Translations under genes and position numbers: made by a program
Virus record (IMG/VR): IMGVR_UViG_3300044641_007277
Location: 1 to 64,000 of that record
From: a virus
Length of the DNA: 64,000 bases
Direction: 5' to 3' (one strand)
Part shown: piece after piece, positions 41,733 to 50,660 of the stretch
Layout: each line of letters opens with the position of its first letter
Numbering within the stretch: the stretch's first letter is position 1
Notes under the pieces: model-generated
The model's database searches: none
Told to the model about the DNA's origin: nothing
The model's input: only the letters and a program-made list of their open reading frames with translations

Positions 41733-41990
41733 TTATTTTTGCATCTTCACATCAACACGAGATTCACTCAAAAGTATATTCAAAGATTTTTCTTCATAGT
41801 TTATGATAATTCTATCAACTTTGTAATATATTTTTTTGAATAGTATTATGTCTCCCAATCGAGGAAGAAAGTCATTATCTTTTATATATCCCGAAAGTTC
41901 TTTGTCATCTGAATATGATATCTTTCCAAAGTCATCTACACTTTTTAAGATATACACTTCTACATCAAACTTGCTTTTTTTATTAAACAT
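41733..41990 (-). CDS. Small hypothetical protein
   Basis: 85 aa, beta-rich and charged (FDVEVYILKSVDDFGKISYS, YYKVDRIIINYEEKSLNILL). It fits tightly (4-nt gap) between gp46 and the gp15-like gene in one leftward operon. No family recognised. Confidence 0.6.
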   Translation of the reverse strand: MFNKKSKFDVEVYILKSVDDFGKISYSDDKELSGYIKDNDFLPRLGDIILFKKIYYKVDRIIINYEEKSLNILLSESRVDVKMQK

Positions 41991-41994
41991 AACT

Positions 41995-43665
41995 TTATAT
42001 ACATTTTTCTACAATCAGATTTGAAAAGTTATCTTTCAAAGCCGTTGAGATAGTCCAATCAAATAATTCAGTTGGAAGTGGAGCATGATTAATAACCATA
42101 ATATTCATATTATACTCTTTGGCTATTTTACGCAAAATATGAACAATCCTTGATATGTTATTCGGATCAAGAGAACTGAATATCTCATCCAAGAATAAAA
42201 TATTAAGTGTAGGGAATTTTAATTTAAGCATTTTAATAATTGCAAGAAGAACAGCAAAATCAAGCATCTTTAATTGACCTGTTGAAAGTTCTTCTGTGCT
42301 TATTTCATATCCAAGTTGAGTAAGTTTAGCATCAAACTGACCATCAAATTGAACTTTGAAGGGAAGTTCAAGTTGTGCAAGAATACTATTAATTTGAGTA
42401 TTCATAGGTTTGACAATATGTTCCATAACAGATTTTTTCAATCCATTATCACCAAGAACTTCTTCAGCCAACCGATTAATACCATCTTTTTTCATCAACT
42501 CTCTTCTTTGCTCTTGAAGTTCATCTAACTTTGTAGAGTTTTGTTCAATGATTCTTCTTATACCTTCTGTTTGCTGATTTATTTTAACAGATTCAGCTTC
42601 CTTTATCATTGAAGTAATCGTTCTTGATTTTGATTCTATATCAAGTAATCTTGATTCACATTCCTTGAGTGCAGTTTTTGCTTTCTGCATTCTATCATCA
42701 AGTTGAATAGTTTTTTCTTGAATCTCTTGAAGTTGAAGTCTATAACTTTCTTCTTCACTTAGAATTTCCTCAAACTTATGTTTATGCTCGTCAGTAGTTA
42801 AAGCAGAACCACAAGTTGGACATTTATCAGATTCATAGAGTTTTTTCTGTTTGGCAATAGAATTTAAGTTAGATACAAGTTCTTGTTTATTTTTAATAAT
42901 TTTTCTTTCAAATTCTTCTAACTTTTGTTTTGAATCCGATGCCTTTAATTTCTTTTCATTTAATGGTTCCTTTTTACTAATCAATTCGTTGTATTTTTCT
43001 TTTAAAGCAACAATCTTTTCACTATTGTCTTCTTCCACTTTACTTTCAACAAGAATTAATTCTTCATTAGCTTTATTAATACTATCCTCAACGAAACGGA
43101 TATTATCTTCATATTTGGCAAGAGCACCCTTTGTTTCGTTGATTTCTTGTCTAATCAATTTTAACATTTTATTTATAGACTCTAAGCCAAATATTTTATC
43201 AACAATATCCTTTTTATCGCTTGGACTCATCTTTAAGAATGATTTGAAATCATTAATAGAAAGACTTACAGAATTATTAAAGATATTTTGAGGAATTCCT
43301 ATAAGATTTTCTTCAAGATATTCTTGAACATTCTTTACACCTGCTTGTTTATATTCATTACCAGCAACTTTAAGAGTAAAGTTATTAGGAAGAAATGTTC
43401 TATCTACATTTATAGTTCCCAATCTTGTTTCAAATTGAATACTCACTTCACCAGATTTATTGATGCGATTTACACATTTAGAAATAGTTTTACCTTGTAC
43501 TTTACCGTATAAGCCAAGTTTTAATACTTGGCTTATAGTGGACTTTCCAGTTCCATTTTCACCGCAAATTTGATATAATCCAGGATTATTTGGGTCAAAT
43601 GAAATCGTTTGCCATCTGTTCCCATATGAATTGATATTCCTAAATTTAACTTGTGTGAGTTGCAT
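41995..43665 (-). CDS. 46: T4 gp46-like SbcC/Rad50-type recombination ATPase
   Basis: 556 aa SMC/Rad50-like ATPase, partner of gp47 in resecting DNA ends for recombination-dependent replication. Walker A GENGTGKST (residues 35-43), a central coiled coil about 170-390 broken by a zinc-hook CPTCG near 280, ABC signature STEELSTGQLKMLDF, and Walker B/D-loop ILFLDEIFSSLDP near 488. Size matches T4 gp46 (560 aa). An AGGAT ribosome site lies upstream of the ATG. It is the third gene of the gp47-phosphoesterase-gp46 run. Confidence 0.93.
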   Translation of the reverse strand: MQLTQVKFRNINSYGNRWQTISFDPNNPGLYQICGENGTGKSTISQVLKLGLYGKVQGKTISKCVNRINKSGEVSIQFETRLGTINVDRTFLPNNFTLKVAGNEYKQAGVKNVQEYLEENLIGIPQNIFNNSVSLSINDFKSFLKMSPSDKKDIVDKIFGLESINKMLKLIRQEINETKGALAKYEDNIRFVEDSINKANEELILVESKVEEDNSEKIVALKEKYNELISKKEPLNEKKLKASDSKQKLEEFERKIIKNKQELVSNLNSIAKQKKLYESDKCPTCGSALTTDEHKHKFEEILSEEESYRLQLQEIQEKTIQLDDRMQKAKTALKECESRLLDIESKSRTITSMIKEAESVKINQQTEGIRRIIEQNSTKLDELQEQRRELMKKDGINRLAEEVLGDNGLKKSVMEHIVKPMNTQINSILAQLELPFKVQFDGQFDAKLTQLGYEISTEELSTGQLKMLDFAVLLAIIKMLKLKFPTLNILFLDEIFSSLDPNNISRIVHILRKIAKEYNMNIMVINHAPLPTELFDWTISTALKDNFSNLIVEKCI

Positions 43666-43691
43666 AAGTAACTATCCTAAAATGGAGCATC

Positions 43692-45587
43692 TTAAAATAA
43701 AGTAATTTTCTTAAAATCAAAACCTAAACCAAATTCTGCTTGATGACCAAGAATAATACCTGGTTGTGAGTTTTGAGCAAATTCAGTAATTGAATATGTA
43801 TCTGCTGAACAAACAGAAGGTAAAGTCATACTGATAAAGTTTGTACCTTCTTTACATTCAAGGTGATGATAATGACCTTTCAATACAAGGTGATAATGCT
43901 TTTTACCATCACCAAATAAATTGACAAGTTCTTCACCTTTTTTCTTTGCCAAATTAGCATCACCATGATGAGAAATAATACAAATATTTTCTCTCGTCTG
44001 ATTAATTATACCTTCTTCTGCCAAAATAACACTTATCTTGTCTTTCCATTCTCTTTTGATAAATCTATAAATGATTTTTGCAGCTGTTCTATTTTTGTCG
44101 TCATGTCTTTGAGAACCTATTCTGTCGTGATTTCCTTCTAATCCGAGAAGTTCTATAGATTTGAAATTAGTATTCTCTAAGATAGTTGAGAATAGCATAT
44201 GAAACAAATCAACAGTATACATAATTTGATCATCTTGGAATAAATCCATGTATTTATGAATACCATGATGCAATCCATCTTCTTGAATAGATTCGGTTAA
44301 ATCTCCACCACAAAGAATGGTTAAATGTTCATATTTATCAGCTTCTCTACAAATATGAAATGCAATTTGTTCAAATCTTTCTTTTGCTATTTCTTTGCTA
44401 AATCCTCTTCCATAAATAGGATTTTCATAAAATTTACCAATGTGTAAATCACTCATAAAACAATATAAACGAGTGTGTTTATCTTTTGATTTTGAGTTAG
44501 AGGTATCTATTGATGAAAATTTTATAGTTTCTGTAGAGCGTGGACGATTTTCTTCAAAATACTTATTAAGTAAATTTTCAATCCACTTCTGTTCATCTTG
44601 AATAACAAGAAGATTTTTTTGAGTATCTTTAAATCGCTTTTCATAATATTCGGACTTCTTCTCAACCATTCTTTTCATACCAGCAGATTCTTTCGCCTTT
44701 AAAGCAAATTCTGCCAATTGTTCTTCAGTATGACTTTCAACAATATGAAGTGGGAAGAGTTTATCCTTTGTAATATTAAAGCATCGCAAAATCTTTTTTA
44801 ATTCTGAAAAAGTCAAATAAGGAAAATCTTGACTAATAGTGTTTTGCGTCACATATGGATATTTTCTATAAATTTCTTCCATCTGTGAAGGTGAAAGAGT
44901 ACCTCTAAACGGAGGGTTGTCTCTTACAAGAATATTATAGTTATATCGTGTAATATTACCATAATCATCTCTATCTACCCACCATTTAGAACGATCATCA
45001 TATTCATCGTTCATATCTTTAATGTTTTTAGCATCATTTAACAAAGAAAATAGAGGATCATCGATTGATGAAGAGTTATCACTATTTTTTACGCTTGATG
45101 CTGAATACATATAATTTGGATCGTATTCTCCACCCATTTCAAAAAATATACGAGTATAATTTCTCGCAGTCCTCTGAGAGAATGGTAAGCTCGTTTCTAT
45201 GAAACGAAGATATGAACCATCTGGAAGAATGTTTTTTAGTATTACTAAAAGTTCTCCAATACGATATGATCTCTTTTTATCAGTATCAATTACTTTAATA
45301 CTAGATATTTTAGTAATCTCTTCTACAATTGATTCAATTTGATTCGTATCGTAGACATCATCTACTCCTGTTGGATAATTACATTCTTTCAAAGAATTTT
45401 GATATCGTTCCCAATCTGCTTTTGATATTCTATCTTTAGAATATGCTGCTTCAATTTTAGATTGTAAATCAATCCACCATTCTTCACTATATCCATAGTG
45501 ACGCATAGATTGATTAAATGTGATACTATTTTCGATTGCATAATCAATAATATCAAGAACGATTTGGAATTGGCGTAAATCTAACAT
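43692..45587 (-). CDS. DUF3102/HTH-like domain fused to calcineurin-like phosphoesterase
   Basis: 631 aa. N-terminal 1-100 helical, then about 105-150 GELLVILKNILPDGSYLRFI followed by SLPFSQRTARNYTRIFF, a DUF3102-like DNA-binding-type pattern. A helix-rich region about 250-360 contains LTFSELKKILRCFNITKDK. The C-terminal 260 residues hold all phosphoesterase motifs: FMSDLHIGKF, GGDLTES, LEGNHDR, ISHHGDA and KGHYHH. It is thus a metal-dependent nuclease or phosphatase with a DNA-binding front end. It sits between gp46 and gp47, which are usually neighbours, so it may add a sequence- or structure-specific cut to the same pathway. Confidence 0.8.
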   Translation of the reverse strand: MLDLRQFQIVLDIIDYAIENSITFNQSMRHYGYSEEWWIDLQSKIEAAYSKDRISKADWERYQNSLKECNYPTGVDDVYDTNQIESIVEEITKISSIKVIDTDKKRSYRIGELLVILKNILPDGSYLRFIETSLPFSQRTARNYTRIFFEMGGEYDPNYMYSASSVKNSDNSSSIDDPLFSLLNDAKNIKDMNDEYDDRSKWWVDRDDYGNITRYNYNILVRDNPPFRGTLSPSQMEEIYRKYPYVTQNTISQDFPYLTFSELKKILRCFNITKDKLFPLHIVESHTEEQLAEFALKAKESAGMKRMVEKKSEYYEKRFKDTQKNLLVIQDEQKWIENLLNKYFEENRPRSTETIKFSSIDTSNSKSKDKHTRLYCFMSDLHIGKFYENPIYGRGFSKEIAKERFEQIAFHICREADKYEHLTILCGGDLTESIQEDGLHHGIHKYMDLFQDDQIMYTVDLFHMLFSTILENTNFKSIELLGLEGNHDRIGSQRHDDKNRTAAKIIYRFIKREWKDKISVILAEEGIINQTRENICIISHHGDANLAKKKGEELVNLFGDGKKHYHLVLKGHYHHLECKEGTNFISMTLPSVCSADTYSITEFAQNSQPGIILGHQAEFGLGFDFKKITLF

Positions 45588-45611
45588 AGTATAAAGTTTT
45601 TTTAGAGATGA

Positions 45612-46718
45612 TTACTCATCTTCGTTAATAATATCAAAAAGCGATTGTATTTTAGTTTCTACTTTGCTTTTTGTTTCTTCATCATATTCTAATGTTGTTA
45701 TGAGTTCTCTTGATAAAGTTAGAATGTCAAATTTAGGGGTTGCCTCATCAACAAAATCTATGTCAAAAGATTCATTTAAATTGAGTGTTTCATCGTCATC
45801 AATTTCTTGTATTTCGATAGAACGCTGTGTATTTAGGGATTGAACAAATCCTGATATGTCTAATTCTTCTAGCCACTTTCTTGTAACTTTCAAATCTACA
45901 AATTTATTTTGAAATATTCTCAAAATTTCTGTTCTCGGAAGTTCAAGTATAGATTCAAAGTTTGCAGATAAAAATTCTGGTGAATGAGTATTTTCAAAAA
46001 ATGTTTCTTCTTTAGATTCTAAATCTAAAAGATATACTCCCTTTTTATTACCTAAATCACTCCTCGTCATTTGATAAGGACTACCAATGAGAGTAATAAA
46101 ATCATTGACTTTTTGTCTATAATGAATATGCCCACCATAAACTCTTTTATGTCTTCTATACGATTCGGGATTATTACCATGCTCTACTTTAGCCTTACTA
46201 TTAAAACGAGCTTCTCGTATATCAGTATGGACAAAAAGAACATCTGAAGATGTTGATTCTAAAAATTCCTTTTCTTCTTCGGAGTTCATACCCCAAGGAA
46301 ATATCAACAAATTACCATGATTTGTTTTAATTGTACATGGTTCATTATAAACATAAGTATTTGAAATACCTGAAAGGCAAGTTAAGGAGTGTACTTTAGC
46401 TGAATCTTTTGTCCAGCAATCATGGTTTCCAGTCATTACATAAACCCCTGTATCTTTGAAAATTTCAGCAAGTTCTCTGAAAATCTCTATACAAGTATTC
46501 ATAACAAGAATATTAATTGATTGCCTTGAATCAAATATATCACCTAAAATAAAACAAGCATCCCCATCTTTTTTGAGTTGTTTTACAAGAGGAAAAAAAT
46601 AATTATAGAAGTAATCTTTCTGGATATTTAACCATTCAGGAGAATTAGCCCTTACTCCAAAATGAAGATCTGAAATCATAAATAAGCGTTGGATATTCTT
46701 ATTGTCTGATGTAATCAC
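45612..46718 (-). CDS. 47: T4 gp47-like SbcD/Mre11-type nuclease
   Basis: 368 aa, nuclease subunit of the gp46/47 complex. Metal-binding motifs: MISDLHFGV, FILGDIFDS, MTGNHDCW, LFVHTDI, GGHIHYRQ, in the order of Mre11/SbcD. The C-terminal 120 residues are acidic and probably contact gp46. Starts with GTG at 46718, with AGG 8-10 nt upstream. It opens the recombination run 41995-46718. Confidence 0.92.
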   Translation of the reverse strand: MITSDNKNIQRLFMISDLHFGVRANSPEWLNIQKDYFYNYFFPLVKQLKKDGDACFILGDIFDSRQSINILVMNTCIEIFRELAEIFKDTGVYVMTGNHDCWTKDSAKVHSLTCLSGISNTYVYNEPCTIKTNHGNLLIFPWGMNSEEEKEFLESTSSDVLFVHTDIREARFNSKAKVEHGNNPESYRRHKRVYGGHIHYRQKVNDFITLIGSPYQMTRSDLGNKKGVYLLDLESKEETFFENTHSPEFLSANFESILELPRTEILRIFQNKFVDLKVTRKWLEELDISGFVQSLNTQRSIEIQEIDDDETLNLNESFDIDFVDEATPKFDILTLSRELITTLEYDEETKSKVETKIQSLFDIINEDE

Positions 46719-46744
46719 AAAAAATACCTATGATAAGTGGGAAA

Positions 46745-47122
46745 TTAACGAATAGCAACATTAGTAATAAAATCAACACAACATCTATAAACAGACTCTA
46801 AACGAGAATCCCCACCGAACTGACATAATATTTTTGGTTCAATGGTGTTATCTGTTTTTTGATGAAGTTCCGCTATAAAACATGAACTCCCTTTAATTAC
46901 AAGTTGTACCTTTTCTATTTTTTCTATTTCGTCTACAATAAGCATCAACTGATTCCAATCTCTCTCTGGACACCAAGTTTCTGTAAGAGGAACTCCTTCA
47001 AAAGCAAGGAATGATATTCCATTTATTTCTTTTGTAGGGATATTAGAAAATTTAGATAATCTATGATTTGAACGCTCTGCGACAAACTCAATCGGTTTTA
47101 AATAAATATCATCTCTAAACAT
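46745..47122 (-). CDS. Hypothetical protein, possible ABA-sandwich phage domain
   Basis: 125 aa. The pattern ETWCPERDWNQLMLIVDEIE followed by GGDSRLESVYRCCVDFI loosely resembles small 'phage ABA sandwich' proteins, where a W-rich strand precedes a helix ending in A/C-rich residues. Not certain. An imperfect box, GATATAAA, lies just upstream. It precedes gp47 by 26 nt. Confidence 0.55.
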   Translation of the reverse strand: MFRDDIYLKPIEFVAERSNHRLSKFSNIPTKEINGISFLAFEGVPLTETWCPERDWNQLMLIVDEIEKIEKVQLVIKGSSCFIAELHQKTDNTIEPKILCQFGGDSRLESVYRCCVDFITNVAIR

Positions 47123-47127
47123 ATTCT

Positions 47128-47343
47128 TTATATCAATTTATTTTGGTTATCTTCAAGAATCTTTTGAAAATCAAATGTTTGATTATCTATACATAGAACA
47201 GCATAATCATTTTGTTCAAGGTTTTCATCAAAAATCCAAGCATCTATTTCTTCATAAGAAGAAAAGACTCGATTCTTGTCTCCGTCCTTTATTATCGTTA
47301 TATCACAAATATCGCAATTTATTTTCAAAATAACAAATTTCAT
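47128..47343 (-). CDS. Small acidic protein
   Basis: 71 aa, acidic, beta-alpha pattern (KFVILKINCDICDITIIK then EEIDAWIFDEN). A CDIC motif is present but a single pair cannot hold zinc alone. 5 nt from the next gene. Unknown. Confidence 0.55.
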   Translation of the reverse strand: MKFVILKINCDICDITIIKDGDKNRVFSSYEEIDAWIFDENLEQNDYAVLCIDNQTFDFQKILEDNQNKLI

Positions 47344-47352
47344 AAAAAATTT

Positions 47353-47877
47353 TTATTTATCATCGCTTGGATTATTATCTACATCATCACTTGTACCATC
47401 ATTTAAACCACCACTTATACCATCAATTATACCATCAATTTCATCTTCTTCATCAAACATTTCATCTTCTAATTCTAATTCAAAGTCTTGAACTTTAGAA
47501 AACTCATATAATCCTTTGTCTATACATTCTCTTGTAAAATCATATTCAATTTGAGCTTCAGTTGGTTGATGCCAACTTGTATTTGTTATGATAGCCATAG
47601 CAGCACTAATCGGAACTTCTAAATTTACATTCTCAAAGTTACTCATTGTTGATATTTTTTCAAACAAATCTACTAAAAAATTTTCAGCACTTGATTTCAA
47701 AGTCGCTGAATATTTGTTTTTAAGTATTATATCTCTATCTTTTATTGTATTGTCCTTTTCTGTTATTATCTTAGGGGTAGTTATCTTTTGTAAATTTCCT
47801 TCTAATTTTATGGGCGTTTTTGACCTTTTTTCGTCATTATTGTTAAATTTACCATTATTTCCTTTATGTTCTTTCAT
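47353..47877 (-). CDS. Hypothetical protein with basic N-terminus and acidic tail
   Basis: 174 aa. Residues 1-60 are basic and Asn-rich, 65-130 is a compact domain containing PISAAMAIITNTSWHQPTEA, and the last 40 residues are nearly all Asp/Glu/Gly/Asn. Own GATATATA box. Not recognised. Confidence 0.6.
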   Translation of the reverse strand: MKEHKGNNGKFNNNDEKRSKTPIKLEGNLQKITTPKIITEKDNTIKDRDIILKNKYSATLKSSAENFLVDLFEKISTMSNFENVNLEVPISAAMAIITNTSWHQPTEAQIEYDFTRECIDKGLYEFSKVQDFELELEDEMFDEEDEIDGIIDGISGGLNDGTSDDVDNNPSDDK

Positions 47878-47906
47878 AAATTTGGTGTTATGTTTAAGAT
47901 ATTCCT

Positions 47907-47914
47907 TATATATC
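47907..47914 (-). promoter_or_regulatory. Late-promoter-like GATATATA box
   Basis: Minus-strand GATATATA, 29 nt upstream of the 47877 start. Confidence 0.6.
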
Positions 47915-47958
47915 CAATATAGATTTTTTTATGTTTTTGAAATTTTAATGAATTTTTT

Positions 47959-47966
47959 GATATATA
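47959..47966 (+). promoter_or_regulatory. Late-promoter-like GATATATA box
   Basis: Plus-strand TTTTTTGATATATAG, 21 nt upstream of the ATG at 47988. Together with 47907-47914 it forms a divergent late promoter pair. Confidence 0.65.
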
Positions 47967-47987
47967 GAGTAAAATGACAATTATTAG

Positions 47988-48260
47988 ATGGCAAACAAAA
48001 TCGTAAAAACCTTTGAAGAGTTTCTTTCTATTGAGATTGAAAATTCTGATGTCCATTTACATTTTAATGGTTCTGAAGAACCTAAAATGATTGAACCTGA
48101 AACAATGGGTACTCAAGATGAAATCATCATTGATAGTCCAACTATTGCATTGACACCTAAATCTCACATAGAATATGGTGAAGAAGAAATGGATTCTGAT
48201 GAAGAAGAGTATAAAGAAGAGGAAGAAGAAAGCGGAGAAGAAGATTCTGATGAAGAATAA
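47988..48260 (+). CDS. Acidic protein with T4 internal-protein-like N-terminus
   Basis: 90 aa. IVKTFEEFLSIEIEN (residues 5-19) closely resembles the T4 internal-protein targeting sequence MKTYQEFIAE, with possible cleavage after SIE or EIE. The rest is acidic, ending in a run of Glu/Asp/Ser (residues about 65-90). A proteolysed, packaged internal head protein is the best guess. Strong GATATATA box upstream and a bidirectional terminator right after the stop. Confidence 0.65.
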   Translation: MANKIVKTFEEFLSIEIENSDVHLHFNGSEEPKMIEPETMGTQDEIIIDSPTIALTPKSHIEYGEEEMDSDEEEYKEEEEESGEEDSDEE

Positions 48261-48285
48261 AAAAAGCCCCATAAGGGGCTTTTTT
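48261..48285. terminator. Bidirectional terminator
   Basis: AAAAAGCCCC, loop ATAA, GGGGCTTTTT. Overlaps the stop of the convergent thioredoxin gene. Confidence 0.9.
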
Positions 48286-48574
48286 ATTGGAATCCATTAA
48301 TTAGCGTATTTTTATCTTGCATTCCTTGCATCCTATTGACTATCTCACCATTTCTAAAAAATATTAGAGTTGGAATACTTCTAATACTATTCTGAACAGC
48401 AAGTTCTTGATTTTCATCTACATCAATTTTTATTACCTTAATATCTGTAGTTTCCTCAATTTCCGCTAAAATAGGATTTAAAATTCTACAAGGACCACAC
48501 CATGTTGCATTAAAATCAACAATAACTTTTTCATTATTTTTGATTTCTTCCATAGATTCAAGGGACATTTCCAT
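48284..48574 (-). CDS. Thioredoxin
   Basis: 96 aa, near-minimal thioredoxin. Active site WCGPC (residues 25-29) and the cis-proline in IRSIPTLIFF (P67), with the FRNGEIV turn. It would reduce disulfides in the cytoplasm, perhaps supporting phage ribonucleotide reductase or a polymerase as in other phages, though neither partner is in this window. Preceded by a GIY-YIG-type gene at 11 nt. Confidence 0.93.
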   Translation of the reverse strand: MEMSLESMEEIKNNEKVIVDFNATWCGPCRILNPILAEIEETTDIKVIKIDVDENQELAVQNSIRSIPTLIFFRNGEIVNRMQGMQDKNTLINGFQ

Positions 48575-48585
48575 TCTATTTACCT

Positions 48586-48903
48586 TTATTTGATAATTAA
48601 TTTTTTGTAAGAACTTTTATCTAATGATTCAATAATATCAAAATTCCATGAATTATCAATATATTTTATTATTTCATCGTTGTATGCAAACCATTCTCCT
48701 CTAATACGATACTGAGAAAAATGCTCATGGATTTGATTCTCTGTTTGCCTATCTCCATATATCACACCCAAAATTTTCAGTTCATTTGGGCTTCCTATTT
48801 GTAATTGAATAATTCTCTTTTTTAAGTTATTTAAGGTACTATATCCTATTTTAACAGCATTAGAATTAGTGTCTAAAATGAAGTATATTATATCTTCATT
48901 CAT
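48586..48903 (-). CDS. T5orf172/MUG113-type GIY-YIG-like protein
   Basis: 105 aa. YFILDTNSNAVKIGYST, KRIIQLQIGSPNELKIL and TENQIHEHFSQYRIRGEWF are the characteristic T5orf172/MUG113 blocks, a branch of the GIY-YIG nuclease fold. The arginine and glutamate positions of that fold are present (R29-type and E in TENQIH). It may cut DNA or be a regulator; these proteins are common in phages with unknown roles. An imperfect box (TATATATT read on the plus strand) lies 24 nt upstream. Confidence 0.8.
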   Translation of the reverse strand: MNEDIIYFILDTNSNAVKIGYSTLNNLKKRIIQLQIGSPNELKILGVIYGDRQTENQIHEHFSQYRIRGEWFAYNDEIIKYIDNSWNFDIIESLDKSSYKKLIIK

Positions 48904-48944
48904 TTTTATAGATTTATTTTCAAATCTATATATTCACTTAATTT

Positions 48945-49586
48945 TTAGTTTGTAATTTTCTTTTCCCAAACCATAAAATTTACATCAAATCTCCTTGGAT
49001 ATGGATGTTCAGCAACAAGATTGAATTTTTTTGAGATCATTTCATTGATATTAATACCATCATCTTCCCAATAAATAAGACCTGCGTTTTTATCATCTAT
49101 CCCAACTGGAATAAATCTCTTATTTTCATTAACAGTAATAAATTTACCATCATTCTTTAATGAATCGTAGATGAAATCAATATCTTCTTCTGGAGTTGGA
49201 CTATGTTGCAAAACATAAATTGATAGAATTGTATCGAATTTTTGGAAAAAGTTAATTTTTTCATCCTCTGTTAAAGGTGTTGAAATTGGTATAAACTTTT
49301 TACTTGCAACGAATTGAGTTGCTGCTTGGAGCATAGGCAAACTAAAATCAAAACCATAACAAGTACATCCTAAAGTGCTTATAAGCCCCTTTGATATTCT
49401 TCCTACTCCACAACCAAAATCTCCAATTACAGCATCATTAAATGCATATACATTATCTATGAAAAGTTTTACAGTTGCTTGAGTTTCCATATCAAATTTG
49501 TAGGAAACTCCTGGTTCTGGTGAAAGACAAATTTCTTTAGCATGACCAATATCTCTTGGGTAAAACGCTTCTTTAATGTAATTCAT
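48945..49586 (-). CDS. Class I SAM-dependent methyltransferase
   Basis: 213 aa. Motif I VIGDFGCGVGRISKGL (about residues 53-68), acidic loop CYGFDFSLPML and motif IV-like FDTILSIYVLQHSP. UbiE/Methyltransf_11 layout, usually small-molecule or sugar methylation. Ends 41 nt before the T5orf172 gene and follows the GT9-like gene by 4 nt, which suggests the pair modifies the same glycan. Confidence 0.82.
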   Translation of the reverse strand: MNYIKEAFYPRDIGHAKEICLSPEPGVSYKFDMETQATVKLFIDNVYAFNDAVIGDFGCGVGRISKGLISTLGCTCYGFDFSLPMLQAATQFVASKKFIPISTPLTEDEKINFFQKFDTILSIYVLQHSPTPEEDIDFIYDSLKNDGKFITVNENKRFIPVGIDDKNAGLIYWEDDGININEMISKKFNLVAEHPYPRRFDVNFMVWEKKITN

Positions 49587-49590
49587 AAAA

Positions 49591-50601
49591 TTATCCTTTA
49601 CTAAATTCTTCCGCTAAGGTAGTTAGTTCTTCTCTTATTTTTTGAAATGGAACATCCCATTCACCATATTTGACTTGTCTAAATAATTTAACAGAATCAT
49701 ACCATTTTGAAGTTTCTTCAGGAACTGCCCATGTATAATATGGCATAACTGGTGTAACAATCCATGTAGGAATTCCCATAGCTCCTGCCAAATGTGCTAT
49801 AGAAGTACAAGAAGTTATTACTAAATCAAGACTAGCTATTATATTTGCTGTATCTTCCCAAGATTTTAAAGAATCTCTTAAATCTGAAAAAGGTAAGCCA
49901 TCTATACAATTTTCATCTCTTTGAAGAGAATAAAATGTTGTATTTGGAACATCGTGCAAATTAATCATTAATTCAGGTGGGAATCTTCTATGTTGTTCAT
50001 CTTCAAATTTAGGATTACCACTCCAACGTATTCCAACCTTTAAGGTATTTGTTTTTGCATAGAGTTTTGTTGGGCTTTGGGGGATTATAAAAGGTGATCC
50101 ATCTAAATCATCATATTCCATATTTAATAGAAACGGAGAAGACATAGCTGGAACCCAATAATCATAATGAGCACCCATAACAATTTCATTATCTACACAA
50201 ATATATCCATGTCTAGAAAATAACTCTTTTAATTCAGGGGCGCATGATACAAGAACTCTCGCTCCCATATCTATAAATCTTTTAGCGAAACGAAAATTTG
50301 CTATTTGATCTCCAAATCCACCTTCACACCTAAAAAGAAGGGTTTTATTATCTAATGACTCATCTTTCCAAATTTGTCCTGGTACTGCTGGTAAACCGAA
50401 TACATCAATATATCTGCCATAATTAAAATGTTCAAATGCCTTTTTCATATTTCTATGACGCATTTCATGCCAACCTAAATTAAAAAGGACTCTTAAATCA
50501 TCTTGAGGTTGATTACGAAGTATGTCTTCACTAATTTCTGGGAATCCATTTTTAGAAGCACTTAATGCCATATCTAATGGATGTATAGTTTGTTTTTGCA
50601 T
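49591..50601 (-). CDS. GT9-like (heptosyltransferase-type) glycosyltransferase with N-terminal helical repeat
   Basis: 336 aa. Residues about 20-65 look like a TPR-type helical pair (ISEDILRNQPQDDLRVLF, MKKAFEHFNYGRYI). The rest is GT-B: EGGFGDQIANFRFAK (the GxGD...FLR motif of ADP-heptose-type transferases), LKVGIRWSGNPKFED, and the C-terminal donor site DLVITSCTSIAHLAGAMG. Such TPR-GT9 proteins occur in protein-glycosylation systems. Directly upstream of the RCC1/collagen adhesin genes' 3' side, so a fibre acceptor is possible. Imperfect box (GATATAAT) about 31 nt upstream. Confidence 0.8.
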   Translation of the reverse strand: MQKQTIHPLDMALSASKNGFPEISEDILRNQPQDDLRVLFNLGWHEMRHRNMKKAFEHFNYGRYIDVFGLPAVPGQIWKDESLDNKTLLFRCEGGFGDQIANFRFAKRFIDMGARVLVSCAPELKELFSRHGYICVDNEIVMGAHYDYWVPAMSSPFLLNMEYDDLDGSPFIIPQSPTKLYAKTNTLKVGIRWSGNPKFEDEQHRRFPPELMINLHDVPNTTFYSLQRDENCIDGLPFSDLRDSLKSWEDTANIIASLDLVITSCTSIAHLAGAMGIPTWIVTPVMPYYTWAVPEETSKWYDSVKLFRQVKYGEWDVPFQKIREELTTLAEEFSKG

Positions 50602-50660
50602 AATGTTATAAATAATAAATATAATAATACATTATATCAAATATACAAATTTTGTTCTTA

